Shown: positions 37,557 to 48,014, numbered from the stretch's first letter. The stretch is 64,000 bases of DNA from Meiothermus sp. Pnk-1 (GCF_003226535.1 NZ_QKOB01000002.1:62001-126000), one strand, 5' to 3'. Numbers and translations are program-made. The notes: generated by a model not told the origin, from the sequence alone.

Positions 37557-37910
37557 TCACTTTCGATCCCCAACCAGCGCGTTGAGCAGGTAGCTCACGA
37601 TAGCCAGGAGGATCGCGCCGACGAAAGCCCCGCCAAAGCCGCGCACCTCGAGGTTGGTAAAACCCGCCACCACCGCCAGCACGACGGCGTTGACGACCAG
37701 GGTGAAAAGCCCCAGGGTGACCAGGTTGAGGGGCAGGGTAAGGAAGAGCAGGACGGGCCGAATCAGGGCGTTGGCCAGCCCCAGGATGAGCCCTGCTACC
37801 AAGTAATCCAAAAGCCCCGAGCCCGGGGCGAAGAAAACCCCGCCGTACAGCTGGGCCACGAGCCATAGCGCCACGCTATTCAACAGGAGGCGGAGCAGGA
37901 ATCCTCGCAT
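37557..37910 (-). CDS. Phage-holin-like (DUF/Phage_holin_4_2) membrane protein
   Basis: A 117-residue protein with four hydrophobic segments, fitting the YvlD family often named phage holin family protein (VAGLILGLANALIRPVLLFLTLPLNLVTLGLFTLVVNA). Despite the name it is a common chromosomal membrane protein, with no phage genes nearby. The function is unknown. Confidence 0.85.
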   Translation of the reverse strand: MRGFLLRLLLNSVALWLVAQLYGGVFFAPGSGLLDYLVAGLILGLANALIRPVLLFLTLPLNLVTLGLFTLVVNAVVLAVVAGFTNLEVRGFGGAFVGAILLAIVSYLLNALVGDRK

Positions 37911-37936
37911 ACCCTCAGGGTAGCATCCATAGACCG

Positions 37937-37968
37937 ACGAGGGCTCCCCGTCGCCGGGTAGCCCTCGT
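37937..37968 (-). terminator. Probable glmS terminator hairpin
   Basis: ACGAGGGCT pairs perfectly with AGCCCTCGT across a 14-base loop. It lies downstream of glmS and upstream of the holin-like gene on the minus strand. There is no T-run. Confidence 0.55.
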
Positions 37969-38012
37969 GACCGGTGGGCGTTGGCTCGCCCTTAGGGGTT
38001 AGGACGACCCAC

Positions 38013-38045
38013 CGCGCCTTGCGCTTGGCGTATAGCGTACGACAT
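38013..38045 (+). repeat. Solo heptamer arm of the intergenic repeat (copy F)
   Basis: GCGCCTT, GCGCTTG, GCGTATA, GCGTACG form a right-arm heptamer run without complete 42-bp units. The preceding bases (37972-38012) look like a badly decayed unit. It lies between the glmS stop and its terminator. Confidence 0.6.
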
Positions 38046-38064
38046 GAGCTCCGAGAAAGCGCCT

Positions 38065-39879
<1,815 letters not shown>

Positions 39880-39968
39880 GTATGACCTCGTTGATAACTC
39901 ATGACCCAATGGCTGATAGCCGATAGCTACCCGCTGGGGAACTCTATGGGCGTTTCGCCCTTAGCCTC

Positions 39969-39999
39969 TTGCGTTTTGCGTCTTGCGTCTTGCGTTTTA
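39969..39999 (+). repeat. Solo heptamer array (copy G)
   Basis: Four perfect-register heptamers TTGCGTT, TTGCGTC, TTGCGTC, TTGCGTT followed by TTA. It resembles the right arm of the large repeats and lies in the glmS-slpA gap. Confidence 0.65.
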
Positions 40000-40354
40000 G
40001 GCCCTGCCCCCGGATTGTCCCGGGCTCGCGCGCCGGGCTTTCTCCTAAGGGCTTATCTGAAGCGGAAGGGGAGGGCTTTCCCCTGGCGGCATCCGCGGAT
40101 CTTCGATCTTTTGCAGCCGGGTGGGCTGCTTATCTCTTTCTGCCTCGGCCCGTTGGCAAATGTTGGCGCCGAGTTCAGATTCAGAGTCCGCCTCCTCGTA
40201 AGGTAAACCGTGGGTGGCTTTCTTCCGCGCCCCTTGCCCTTTCCGGCTTACCCCCTGCGCTACCCGCTATGAGTTTTATACCTCCTTTCTGCATGGTACA
40301 CATCGTACCCAATAGGAGTATACATGATTCTCGGCTCTAGAGGCCCATTCTCTC
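40000..40354. other. Non-coding stretch between glmS and the slpA promoter
   Basis: No gene is seen. The only clear structure is GGTAC-ACATC-GTACC (40295-40309), a 5-5-5 inverted repeat 45 bases upstream of the slpA -35, which could be a regulator site. Confidence 0.4.
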
Positions 40355-40384
40355 TTGACAGGCGCGAGGAAAGCTCGGTATGAT
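40355..40384 (+). promoter_or_regulatory. slpA promoter
   Basis: TTGACA (40355-40360), an 18-base spacer and TATGAT (40379-40384) form the strongest consensus promoter in the window. Transcription should start near 40391, leaving a leader of about 175 nt. Confidence 0.85.
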
Positions 40385-40390
40385 GCGCCC

Positions 40391-40566
40391 GGATGTGCAA
40401 GGTGAGACCTGGGTGAGCCCGATAAGGGCTGCAGGCGCACCGGCGAGCATCCTGGCTAAGGAAGCGGTTTGGCGGCTATAGGAGAGGAAACACGGCAACT
40501 CGCCCAGGGCCAACGAACCCATTCCTATGCCAGCAACCCCTCACGAGTGAGGGTGCGAGGAGGCAT
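40391..40566 (+). promoter_or_regulatory. Structured slpA leader
   Basis: The predicted transcript starts with GGATG, which pairs with CATCC at 40448-40452; within it GTGC/GCAC, CCTG/CAGG and GCCC-GATAA-GGGC extend the helix. A second long-range stem joins GGC-T-ATAGGA (40474-40483) with TCCTATGCC (40523-40531). A perfect hairpin CCCTCAC-GA-GTGAGGG (40538-40553) sits just before the GAGGAGG ribosome-binding site (40557-40563). Thermus slpA also has a long regulatory leader; translational control or mRNA stability is inferred here. Confidence 0.6.
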
Positions 40567-43413
40567 ATGAAGAAAAGATTGGTCATCCTACTGGCAGGGC
40601 TCCTGACGGTGCTCTCCATGGGCTTTGGTTCCGCCCAGTTCTCCGATGTACCGGCTGGGCACTGGGCCAAGGAAGCCGTGGAATCCATCGCCGCGCAGGG
40701 GCTCATCGTTGGCTTCCCCGACGGCACCTTCCGGGGCAACGAGAACCTCACCCGCTACCAGGCGGCCTTGATCATCTACCGGCTGCTACAGCAACTCCAG
40801 GGGCAGCAGGGCCAGCCCGCGCCCAAGATCGACGAGGAGACCCTCAACACCATCCGCAACGCGGTGCAGGAGCTGGCGGCCGAGCTGGCGGCCTTGGGTG
40901 TGCGGGTCTCGGCGCTCGAGGACAACGCCGCCTCCAAGGACGACATCGCCCGCCTGGAAGCCGCCATCGAGGAGCTCAAGGGGGCCAAGCCGGAAGGGGG
41001 CATGGACCAGCAGGCCCTCTCCGACCTGGCCGACCGGGTCGAGGCCGCTAGCGTGGCCGCCGACACCGCGCTGGCCCAGGCCCAGCAGCTCGCCGACCGC
41101 CTCGATGCCGTGGAGGGCGATGTGGCGACGGTCAAGACCCAGCTCGAGGCCGATGCCGACAGCATCCGTGCCCTGAACGAGCTCTCCGTGCTCCTGAACC
41201 AGGACGTGCTCTCCCTGCAAGACCGGGTGACCGCCTTGGAGAAGAGCGTGGGCACCCTGAGCGAGACCGACTTCAACGAGTTCGCCACCAAGGAGGACGT
41301 GGCCGCGGTGCAGGAGTTCGCCACCGCCCTGCGCGGCGACCTGGTGCGCCTCTCCGACCGGGTGGGCACCCTCTCCACCACCGTGGATGACATCAACAAG
41401 CGGGTAGGGGCCCTCGAGTCGGTGAAGTTCACCCTCAGCGGCAACATCTCCGCCACCTACGGCTACGCCACCGCCACCGGCCCCAACTTCGACATCGACC
41501 GGCTCTTCTCCAGCAACCAGCTCAGCTCGGGCAGCGGCGCGGATGACTCCAGCGGGGCGCGCCTGCGCGTTGCGGTGCGCCGGGGCGACTTCAACCAAAA
41601 CTACACCGACTTCAGCAGCGGCCTCAACTTCGGCCTCAAGTTCGCCAGCGGCCCCATCTCCGAGGTGAGCGTCAACACCGACTTCAGCGCGGTCAACGCG
41701 GACCTCAGCCGGGCCCTCAAGGTCAACAGCGCCAGCATCAAGGGGAACCTCTCCGGGCAGAGCTTCACCGTTCAGTACAACAACGACGACGTGAAGTTCC
41801 GCTTCAACCCCTACCTCTTCTCCAACAACACCGACGGCGACGTGACCGTACGCCCCGGTGTGGTAGCCACCCTGAACGCCACCGCCCTGCCGCTCTCGCC
41901 GAGCTTCACCGTGGTGGCGGGCTCCGGGGCCAGCACCGACGGTACGAAAGGCGGCGGCAACACCGTGCTGGCGGACGACTACTTCGGCACGCGGGCCGAG
42001 GTGGGCCTGCTGGGCCTCAAGTTCGGCCTCTCCTACGCCGAGCGCAACAGCGGGCTCTCCGGCAGCTACCCCGCGGGGGGCACCGTGACGGGCGGGCGTT
42101 CGGCCTTCGGAGCGGACTGGAACGGCAAGCTCTTCGGCCTGCTGTCCCTGGAAGGCGCCTACGTCGCCTCGCACGACTTCGCCAACCCGCTGGACTTCTC
42201 TAACCAGCTCACCACCGACCAGGCCTTCTACACCAAGGTGGGGGTCAGCCTCGGCCCGGTGACCCTCAACGCTAACTACCGCGCCATTGACCCGCAGTTC
42301 GACAACGGGGTGGCCGGGATGTCGGGAGACTCCGGTTACTACTACTTCGGGCTGGGCGGCAACGGCGAGGCCCCCTTCGGCCCCAACAACGTGGGCTACG
42401 GGCTGGACGGCTCGGTCAAGCTCGGGATCCTGAACGGCATCGAGCTGCGCTTCCTCTACGACAGCTCCTCCGACTTCGCCACCCGCAGCCTGACCGCCAG
42501 CACCCTGAGCGTGGGCGGTACCGTGGGCCTCTTCGCGGGCTTCAGCCTGAGCGGCTGGTACAACAACACCCAGGTAAACGGCAACCAGGTCTCCGGCGTG
42601 GACGGCACCCAGAGCGGCCTCAACGGCAACTACAACTACTTCCTTTACGGCGCTCAGGACGACCGCTGGTCCAGCGGCTTCGGGGTCAAGCTCTCCCACG
42701 ACGGCAAGGCCTCCAACGCCCTCATCAGCGGCCTCAACCTGAACCTGGCCTACCGTACCTTCTACAACCCGGCCAGCTCTAGCAACAGCTTCACCGACAT
42801 CGAGGCCGCGGCCTCCTACTCGGGCAAGCTGGCCATCCTCAGCCTGAACCCCTTCGTCCGCTACCACACCTTCACCGATTCCAACGCCACCCCGACCACT
42901 TACGACTACAACACCCTCAAGTTCGGCATCAGCGCCTCCACCGACCCCCTGGGCATCCCGCTGAAGCCCTCGCTGGACGGTGCCTATGCCCAGCGCAACA
43001 CGAACATTACCCGCGGCTCCACTAACAGCCCGAGCGAGCAGTTCTGGCGCGCTGGCCTGACCCTGAACGAGTTCTTCGCCGCGGGGAGCAAGTTCAAGGT
43101 GGGCTACGCCAGCTACCAGGCCACCAACGTGGTCTCTCCGCTGCCGCAGGGTGGCGCCCCGGCCCGCGGCTACACCGGCGCCTTCAACAGCATCTCCAAC
43201 GACCGCATCTTCGAGTACCCCGGTGAGGTGCAGTTCCCCTGGAACCTCACCACCGGTGCGGGTACCAACAGCGGCGGCGTGGCCGGGATCTACACCGAGT
43301 GGACCTACGGCAACCTGACCAGCGCTTTTGGGGTGTTCAACCTCACCGACGGCTCGGGGAATGTCCTCTCCAAGGGCACGGCCTTCAAGGTCAGCTACAA
43401 CGTGAGCTTCTAA
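40567..43413 (+). CDS. slpA: SlpA-type S-layer / outer-membrane tether protein
   Basis: A 948-residue major envelope protein. Signal peptide to about Ala23; one SLH domain at 25-80 (FSDVPAGHWAKEAVESIA, GFPDGTFRGNENLTRYQAAL); a long coiled coil at about 95-285 (RVSALEDNAASKDDIARLEA, RVTALEKSVGTL); and a large beta-barrel from about 290 to the end, closing with KVSYNVSF. In Thermus and Deinococcus this architecture makes a trimeric, abundant protein that links outer membrane to peptidoglycan-bound polymer. Codon use is strongly biased to C-ending codons, as expected for high expression. It has its own promoter, structured leader and terminator. Confidence 0.95.
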   Translation: MKKRLVILLAGLLTVLSMGFGSAQFSDVPAGHWAKEAVESIAAQGLIVGFPDGTFRGNENLTRYQAALIIYRLLQQLQGQQGQPAPKIDEETLNTIRNAVQELAAELAALGVRVSALEDNAASKDDIARLEAAIEELKGAKPEGGMDQQALSDLADRVEAASVAADTALAQAQQLADRLDAVEGDVATVKTQLEADADSIRALNELSVLLNQDVLSLQDRVTALEKSVGTLSETDFNEFATKEDVAAVQEFATALRGDLVRLSDRVGTLSTTVDDINKRVGALESVKFTLSGNISATYGYATATGPNFDIDRLFSSNQLSSGSGADDSSGARLRVAVRRGDFNQNYTDFSSGLNFGLKFASGPISEVSVNTDFSAVNADLSRALKVNSASIKGNLSGQSFTVQYNNDDVKFRFNPYLFSNNTDGDVTVRPGVVATLNATALPLSPSFTVVAGSGASTDGTKGGGNTVLADDYFGTRAEVGLLGLKFGLSYAERNSGLSGSYPAGGTVTGGRSAFGADWNGKLFGLLSLEGAYVASHDFANPLDFSNQLTTDQAFYTKVGVSLGPVTLNANYRAIDPQFDNGVAGMSGDSGYYYFGLGGNGEAPFGPNNVGYGLDGSVKLGILNGIELRFLYDSSSDFATRSLTASTLSVGGTVGLFAGFSLSGWYNNTQVNGNQVSGVDGTQSGLNGNYNYFLYGAQDDRWSSGFGVKLSHDGKASNALISGLNLNLAYRTFYNPASSSNSFTDIEAAASYSGKLAILSLNPFVRYHTFTDSNATPTTYDYNTLKFGISASTDPLGIPLKPSLDGAYAQRNTNITRGSTNSPSEQFWRAGLTLNEFFAAGSKFKVGYASYQATNVVSPLPQGGAPARGYTGAFNSISNDRIFEYPGEVQFPWNLTTGAGTNSGGVAGIYTEWTYGNLTSAFGVFNLTDGSGNVLSKGTAFKVSYNVSF

Positions 43414-43430
43414 CCGCTAGAAGCCCCTTA

Positions 43431-43459
43431 CCCCCGCCCTTGGGCGGGGGTTATTCTTT
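43431..43459 (+). terminator. slpA terminator
   Basis: CCCCCGCCC pairs with GGGCGGGGG across a two-base loop (larger in practice) and is followed by TTATTCTTT, a good intrinsic terminator 17 bases after the slpA stop. The T-run ends at the stop codon of the convergent vapC. Confidence 0.9.
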
Positions 43460-43865
43460 AAGGCAGCAGCTCGAGGCCAATCTTGGCCTGCACCGCCCCC
43501 AAGTGCCGGCGGTCGGTGGTGGCGATTGCTCCAATGCCCAGTTCCTCGGCAATGGCGATGATGGCTGCGTCTACGAATCCCAGGCGCAGGTCGGCGTACT
43601 GCTGGTTGAGCTGCAAGACCCGTTTATAGCCTTCTGGGCTGAGGTTGGCGACCAAATAGACCCCCTGCGTGATGTCGTCGTACAGGGCAAGTTGGCCTTG
43701 GAAGCCCAGCCGGGTGGACAGCAGGTAATCGGCCTCGGCGATGGCCGGAGCAGGCAACACGGGCGGGCTATCCTCGGCATCCAGAAGGGCTCGAGCCTGG
43801 GGGTGCCAAAAGTCCTTTTTATCGTAGTAGGCAAACAAGATGCCGGTATCCACCAGTAGCGGCAC
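43458..43865 (-). CDS. vapC: PIN-domain toxin, VapC type
   Basis: A 135-residue PIN ribonuclease. The acidic metal site is visible in LVDTGILFAYYD, IAEADYLL, LGFVDAAIIAIAEE and ATTDRRHL. The gene follows its ribbon-helix-helix antitoxin gene with a three-base gap. VapC enzymes usually cleave tRNA or rRNA; the target here is unknown. The module ends at the slpA terminator. Confidence 0.9.
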   Translation of the reverse strand: MPLLVDTGILFAYYDKKDFWHPQARALLDAEDSPPVLPAPAIAEADYLLSTRLGFQGQLALYDDITQGVYLVANLSPEGYKRVLQLNQQYADLRLGFVDAAIIAIAEELGIGAIATTDRRHLGAVQAKIGLELLP

Positions 43866-43868
43866 GCA

Positions 43869-44138
43869 TTACCTCGAGGTCCCGAGCGCTTCGACCTGTT
43901 CTGGCGATAGCGAATCCAACCCTAAACCCTCGGCCAGCAGTTCCTCGGCCCGTTCCGCGGTGTCGGTGTGACCGCTGTCAAAGGCCCCAGCGTAACGGGA
44001 GCGAGGGCGGGGCTGTTTTCCCAGCTCCTTCCGCAGCAGCTCGCGGATGATCTCGGCCATGGGTTTTTTGCGACGCTGGGCCTCGAGCTTCAGCCGGATT
44101 TCCAGATCGGGGTCGAGGTAGATGGTCGTGCGCTTCAT
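43869..44138 (-). CDS. vapB: Ribbon-helix-helix antitoxin, VapB type
   Basis: An 89-residue antitoxin. Residues 2-40 (KRTTIYLDPDLEIRLKLEAQ, PMAEIIRELLRKEL) form a MetJ/Arc-like DNA-binding fold, and the C-terminal half is a flexible acidic toxin-binding tail. It should bind and neutralise the PIN toxin and repress its own promoter. TAACAT lies six bases before the ATG, a leaderless start. Confidence 0.88.
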   Translation of the reverse strand: MKRTTIYLDPDLEIRLKLEAQRRKKPMAEIIRELLRKELGKQPRPRSRYAGAFDSGHTDTAERAEELLAEGLGLDSLSPEQVEALGTSR

Positions 44139-44205
44139 ATGTTTATGTTAGCATACCTGAATGGCCCGGCCAACGAGCAACTACATCCGAAACGGCCTTA
44201 GGTCG

Positions 44206-44417
44206 TCTAAAACTGGCCCCAGAACGGGATACGCCCGTGCAACCTGGGTGCTACGTCCTACGTCGTACGTCATACGAAGGGGATCGGTCCCTCGGGTGTA
44301 CGGAGCTTGCTCCGTCCCGATAGGGGATCGTCCCCTAGGTGTACGGCGGTACGCCGTCCCGATTTTTTCCCCCGCGTTTAGCGTCTGGCGTTTTGCGTAC
44401 GACGTACGACGTACGGC
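44206..44417 (+). repeat. Heptamer/42-bp intergenic repeat, copy D
   Basis: Begins with a flank also found at copy E (TAAAACTGGCCC, then AGAACGGGATACGCCCGTGC), then the left ACGTNNT heptamers, two 42-bp units (hairpins on CGGAGC/GCTCCG and GGCG/CGCC) and the right GCGTNNN heptamers. The second unit has lost its GGGGATCG part, leaving a T-run. It fills the 297-base gap between vapB and the nucleotidyltransferase. Confidence 0.92.
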
Positions 44418-44435
44418 TGGCCTACTTTCGGTGGC

Positions 44436-45491
44436 TCAGCCCAGCTCCGCCGAGGAGAGATCCCCCAGCACCAGCTTGTGGGCTTTGGGAAGGCCGTTGC
44501 GGCTGGTGACCCGGGCCCCTACCCCCAGAATGCTCTCGTGCAGCCGCAAAGGCACATCCTCGACCACCGCGCCGTCCTCGAGGATGGAGAACTCCACCTC
44601 GGCCCGGCGCACCACCGCTCCTGGCCCCACCGAGGTAAAAGGCCCGATGTAGGCCCCATCTATGATGGCTCCGCTGGCGATCATCACCGGCCCTAAAATG
44701 GTGGACTCCCGTACCACCGCCCCCTCTTCGATCACTACTTGTCCGGTGATCTGGCTTTGCCAAACCTGGCCTTTGGTCTCGGGGTGCATCTCCGCCAGCA
44801 AAAGCCGGTTGGCGTCCAGAAGGTCGTGGGGCCGCCCGGTGTCCTTCCACCAGCCCTCTACCTCCATCCCCAGCACCGGATGGCCTCTTTCCAGCAGCCC
44901 TTGAATGGCGTCGGTGATTTCGTACTCGCCCCGGGCGCTGGGCTCGAGGCCGGCGATGATGGGGTGGATCTCCGGGCCGAACACGTAGACCCCGGCCACC
45001 GCCAGGTCCGAGGGCGGTTCTTTGGGCTTTTCGACGAGCCGCACCACCCGGCCCCCCTCCAAGACCGCCACCCCGAACTGCCGGGGGTCGGGGACCCGTA
45101 CCAGGGCGATCACCGCCCCTACCCCAGCCCGGTAGCCCGAGACGAAGCGGGCGATCCCCGACTGAAACAGGTTATCCCCCAGATACATCACGAAGGGGCT
45201 TTCGCCCAGCCATTCCCGGGCCACGCCCACCGCGTGGGCCAACCCTCGGGGCTCCTCCTGCACGATATAGCTCAGGCTCACCCCGGGGAAGCCCTCCAGG
45301 GCTTGCATGATGTCCTCGCGGTTTTCCGGGGATACCACCACCCCGATCTGCTGTATCCCGGCCTCGCGCAGGTTCTTCACCGCGAAGTAGATGATGGGTT
45401 TGCCTGCGACGCGAAAAACGTGTTTGGGGCGCGTGTAGGTGAGGGGCCGTAGCCGCGTTCCGCGCCCGGCGGCGAGAATGAGTCCTTTCAT
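44436..45491 (-). CDS. Glucose-1-phosphate thymidylyltransferase-like nucleotidyltransferase (long form)
   Basis: A 351-residue sugar nucleotidyltransferase. The N-terminal motif LILAAGRGTRLRPLTYTRPKHVFRVAGKP binds nucleotide; VMYLGDNLF carries the metal-binding Asp, and EYEITDAIQGLLERG and GWWKDTGRPHDLLDAN follow. The last 120 residues form a left-handed beta-helix (VVIEEGAVVRESTILGPVMI). Long RmlA-like enzymes of this type make dTDP-sugars for glycans or antibiotics. TAAGAT lies seven bases before ATG 45491, so this start is preferred over an ATG nine bases upstream. Confidence 0.9.
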   Translation of the reverse strand: MKGLILAAGRGTRLRPLTYTRPKHVFRVAGKPIIYFAVKNLREAGIQQIGVVVSPENREDIMQALEGFPGVSLSYIVQEEPRGLAHAVGVAREWLGESPFVMYLGDNLFQSGIARFVSGYRAGVGAVIALVRVPDPRQFGVAVLEGGRVVRLVEKPKEPPSDLAVAGVYVFGPEIHPIIAGLEPSARGEYEITDAIQGLLERGHPVLGMEVEGWWKDTGRPHDLLDANRLLLAEMHPETKGQVWQSQITGQVVIEEGAVVRESTILGPVMIASGAIIDGAYIGPFTSVGPGAVVRRAEVEFSILEDGAVVEDVPLRLHESILGVGARVTSRNGLPKAHKLVLGDLSSAELG

Positions 45492-45600
45492 TTGTCCCAT
45501 CTTACCCCGCTCGAGCCCGGATGGCCGGTAAGCTCCCCAACACCCCCAGCGCTCACGCCGAGGGTCGGGCAAGGAGAGAGAGGACGACCCAAGGGCGTGC

Positions 45601-45703
45601 TGAAAGCGTTTACAATAGAATCCCCAAAGGGATGACCTACTGCGTTGACAAAACCGATAGTATGGCTTACACTTCATCTACGCAAACTTTGTAAGCGGTT
45701 ACG
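45601..45703 (+). promoter_or_regulatory. LacI-family operators and promoter of the sugar operon
   Basis: TTGACA (45645-45650), a 17-base spacer and TACACT (45668-45673) form a good promoter for the regulator gene. TGAAAGCGTTTACA (45601-45614) lies upstream and TGTAAGCGGTTACG (45690-45703) downstream; both match the LacI/CcpA-family operator pattern around a central CG. The downstream site covers the early transcribed region. Negative autoregulation by the encoded LacI protein is likely, with possible looping between sites 89 bases apart. Confidence 0.8.
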
Positions 45704-45713
45704 AGGTTTGGCC

Positions 45714-46679
45714 GTGCGTCCGCGCCGTGTCCCCACCATCAGCGATGTCGCCCGCCTGGCCGGGGTTTCCACCGGAACGGTGAGCCGGGTGCTGAACCGG
45801 CGTCCGGGGGTCCACCCAGAAACCCGAGAGCGCGTGCTGGCGGTGGTCGAGCGTCTGGGGTATGTTCCCATGGCCGCAGCCCGGGAGCTTTCGGGACACA
45901 CCGACAAGGTGGGGGTGCTGGTCTCGCCGCGGGTGTGGAAGTACTCGCCGTATTTCATCCTGCTCTTCGAGGCGCTTAGCGATTCGCTGTGGAACGAGAA
46001 CTTCAAGCTCGAGGAGATCCCTTTGGACCCCTCGGGCCAGCCTATGACCGAGGCCGAGGGGTATATCGTGTTGGGGGCCCACGATCACGATCCCCGGCTC
46101 GAGCAGATGGTGCGGCAATACCCCGCCACGGTGCTGGTGGGGGTGCAGCCGGGGATGTTCTGGGTGGCCCCCGACGACCCCGGCGGGGCCTACCGGGCCA
46201 CCGAGCACCTCATCAAGCTAGGGCATCGGGAGATCGCCCACCTCTCCGCAGCGGGCCAGGTGGGCCGCGAGCGCTTCGAGGGGTATCGCCAGGCGCTCGA
46301 GGACTATCGGGTTCCCTATCGGCCAGAGCTGGTATTTGACGGGGCTTTCTCCACCTTACCCGCTTACCGCGCGGTGCGGCGGGCTTGGGAGCAGGGGGTA
46401 CGCTTCAGCGGCCTGTTCGCAGCTTCTGATGAGATGGCCTTGGGGGCGATAGCCGCGCTGGAAGACCTCAACTTGCGCATCCCTCAGGATGTCTCGGTGG
46501 TGGGGTTCGATGACCTGCCCGACCTGGGCCGTCCCCTTACCACGGTGCGGCAGGAGATCCCTGAGATTGCCCGTACGGTGGTGCAGCTTTTGCGGGAGGC
46601 GATCTCCCGCGCACCACCTCGAGGGGTGCGGGTCCCCGTGCAGCTGGTGGTGCGCGACACCACTGCCCGGAAGCGCTAG
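45714..46679 (+). CDS. LacI family transcriptional regulator
   Basis: A 321-residue repressor. The helix-turn-helix is PTISDVARLAGVSTGTVSRVLN with the hinge helix AAARELSGH; the rest is a periplasmic-binding-protein fold (HLIKLGHREIAHLS, GLFAASDEMALGAIAAL, VSVVGFDDLP). The GTG start fits the usual N-terminus; an upstream in-frame start would put coding sequence through the promoter. It heads the sugar ABC operon and should respond to the imported sugar or a derivative. Confidence 0.93.
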   Translation: MRPRRVPTISDVARLAGVSTGTVSRVLNRRPGVHPETRERVLAVVERLGYVPMAAARELSGHTDKVGVLVSPRVWKYSPYFILLFEALSDSLWNENFKLEEIPLDPSGQPMTEAEGYIVLGAHDHDPRLEQMVRQYPATVLVGVQPGMFWVAPDDPGGAYRATEHLIKLGHREIAHLSAAGQVGRERFEGYRQALEDYRVPYRPELVFDGAFSTLPAYRAVRRAWEQGVRFSGLFAASDEMALGAIAALEDLNLRIPQDVSVVGFDDLPDLGRPLTTVRQEIPEIARTVVQLLREAISRAPPRGVRVPVQLVVRDTTARKR

Positions 46680-46716
46680 ATCGCGCGGGTTGGCTTTTCG
46701 GTACAGGAGGAAGATC

Positions 46717-47952
46717 ATGAAGCGATGGTTGGTGGCGGTTTTGGCGTTGGCGGGACTTGGGGGCGCATTGGCCCAGACCACGGTGCGGCTGCAAGGTTTC
46801 GGGGGCAACGACCCTGCGGTGCTCCAGGGGTTGCTGCGCGAGGTGGTGAACCCGGCGTTGGAGAAGGACAACATCAAGGCGGTGTATGAGGGGGTGGAGG
46901 GAGACTATAACGCTACCTTGCTCAACGCCCTCTCCGCGGGGACCGCAGGCGACCTGTTCTATGTGGACGTGTTCCAGTCCGAGCCGATCTTCGCCTCGGG
47001 GAAGGTGGAGCCGCTCGACAAGTACTTTACCAAGCAGGAACTCGGCCAGTTCCTACCCAGCCTGCTCCAGGCATTTACCCTGGGCGGAAAGGTCTACGGC
47101 ATCCCTAAGGACTTCAATACCCTGGCCATCGAGTACAACAAGGACCTCTTCGACGAGGCCAAGGTGCCCTACCCTAACCAGACCGATACCTGGGACACCT
47201 TCAAAGACAAGCTGAAGAAAGTCCAGGCCGCGCTGGGCGACGTGGCTGGGGTATGCGTGGTGGCCGACTACGCCCGCATGGGGGCCTTCGCCCACGCGGC
47301 CGGCTTCCGGCCCTTCAACGCCCAGGGCAAGACCGTGCTAGACGAGAATTTCCGCCGCGCCTTCGAGTGGTACACCTCCTTGGTCAAGGACGGGGCGGGC
47401 AAGTTTGCCCAGGACCTCGGCGAGGGCTGGACTGGCGGCTGCTTCGGCAAAGAGAAGGCCGCGGTCGCCATCGAGGGGGCCTGGATCGGCGGCTTCTTGC
47501 GGGATAGCGCTCCCAACCTCCGCTACGGCACCACCTTCTTACCGCTGGATCCCAAGACCAAGCAGCGCGGCAACTTCGTCTTTACGGTCTCCTGGAGCTT
47601 GAACGCGGCCTCCAAGAACAAGGAAGCGGCCATCAAGGTGCTCAAAGCCCTGACCAGCCCCGAGGCGCAGAACTGGGTGCTGGCGCGCGGGTTGGCCCTG
47701 CCCAGCCGCACTGCTTTGGCCAACAGCCCCATCTTCCAGCGCACCGGCAAGGAAGCCGAGCTCAACCGCACGGTCTTCAACGGCTCTACCAAGATCGGCG
47801 GGGCGGTGCTGCCCTTCAAATTCGGCAAGTACAACGGGGCTGACTGGATGCGTCCCATCAACGAGGCCCTGCAGGCGGTGATCACCGGGAAGAAGAGCGT
47901 GGACCAGGCCATCGCGGACGCGCAGGCTGAGCTGAACCGCCTCGTTCGATAA
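46717..47952 (+). CDS. ABC sugar-binding protein (CUT1, MalE-like)
   Basis: A 411-residue exported binding protein. The signal peptide ends ALAGLGGALAQ. Family 1 features include YNATLLNALSAGTAGDLFYVDV, GGKVYGIPKDFNTLAIEYNKDLFDEAKVP and AAVAIEGAWIGGFL. Cys residues at VCVVAD and GGCFGK may form a disulfide. Sugar is the likely cargo, perhaps an alpha-glucoside because a debranching enzyme follows the operon. AGGAGGA precedes the ATG. Confidence 0.93.
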   Translation: MKRWLVAVLALAGLGGALAQTTVRLQGFGGNDPAVLQGLLREVVNPALEKDNIKAVYEGVEGDYNATLLNALSAGTAGDLFYVDVFQSEPIFASGKVEPLDKYFTKQELGQFLPSLLQAFTLGGKVYGIPKDFNTLAIEYNKDLFDEAKVPYPNQTDTWDTFKDKLKKVQAALGDVAGVCVVADYARMGAFAHAAGFRPFNAQGKTVLDENFRRAFEWYTSLVKDGAGKFAQDLGEGWTGGCFGKEKAAVAIEGAWIGGFLRDSAPNLRYGTTFLPLDPKTKQRGNFVFTVSWSLNAASKNKEAAIKVLKALTSPEAQNWVLARGLALPSRTALANSPIFQRTGKEAELNRTVFNGSTKIGGAVLPFKFGKYNGADWMRPINEALQAVITGKKSVDQAIADAQAELNRLVR

Positions 47953-47967
47953 TCGTCCGCAAGCAAA

Positions 47968-47998
47968 GCCGGGGCACACGCCTGGCGTGTGCCCCGGC
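47968..47998 (+). other. Intercistronic hairpin after the sugar-binding protein gene
   Basis: GCCGGGGCACACGCC is followed one base later by its perfect complement GGCGTGTGCCCCGGC. It lacks a T-run and lies just before the permease ribosome-binding site (AAAGGAGG), so it probably protects the upstream mRNA or lowers permease expression rather than ending transcription. Confidence 0.75.
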
Positions 47999-48014
47999 CT
48001 CCAAAGGAGGGAAA

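Noticed and set aside
37557-37910. Prophage remnant suggested by the holin-like gene
   Set aside because: The family is a common chromosomal membrane protein and no other phage genes are present.
39880-40354. glmS ribozyme or small protein upstream of glmS/slpA
   Set aside because: No ribozyme core is seen, and the short frames there have no start signals or recognisable text.
40786-42867. A 693-codon open frame antisense to slpA
   Set aside because: It is an artefact of the C-ending codon bias of slpA: Val/Ala/Gly/Glu-rich text without domains, start signal or upstream promoter.
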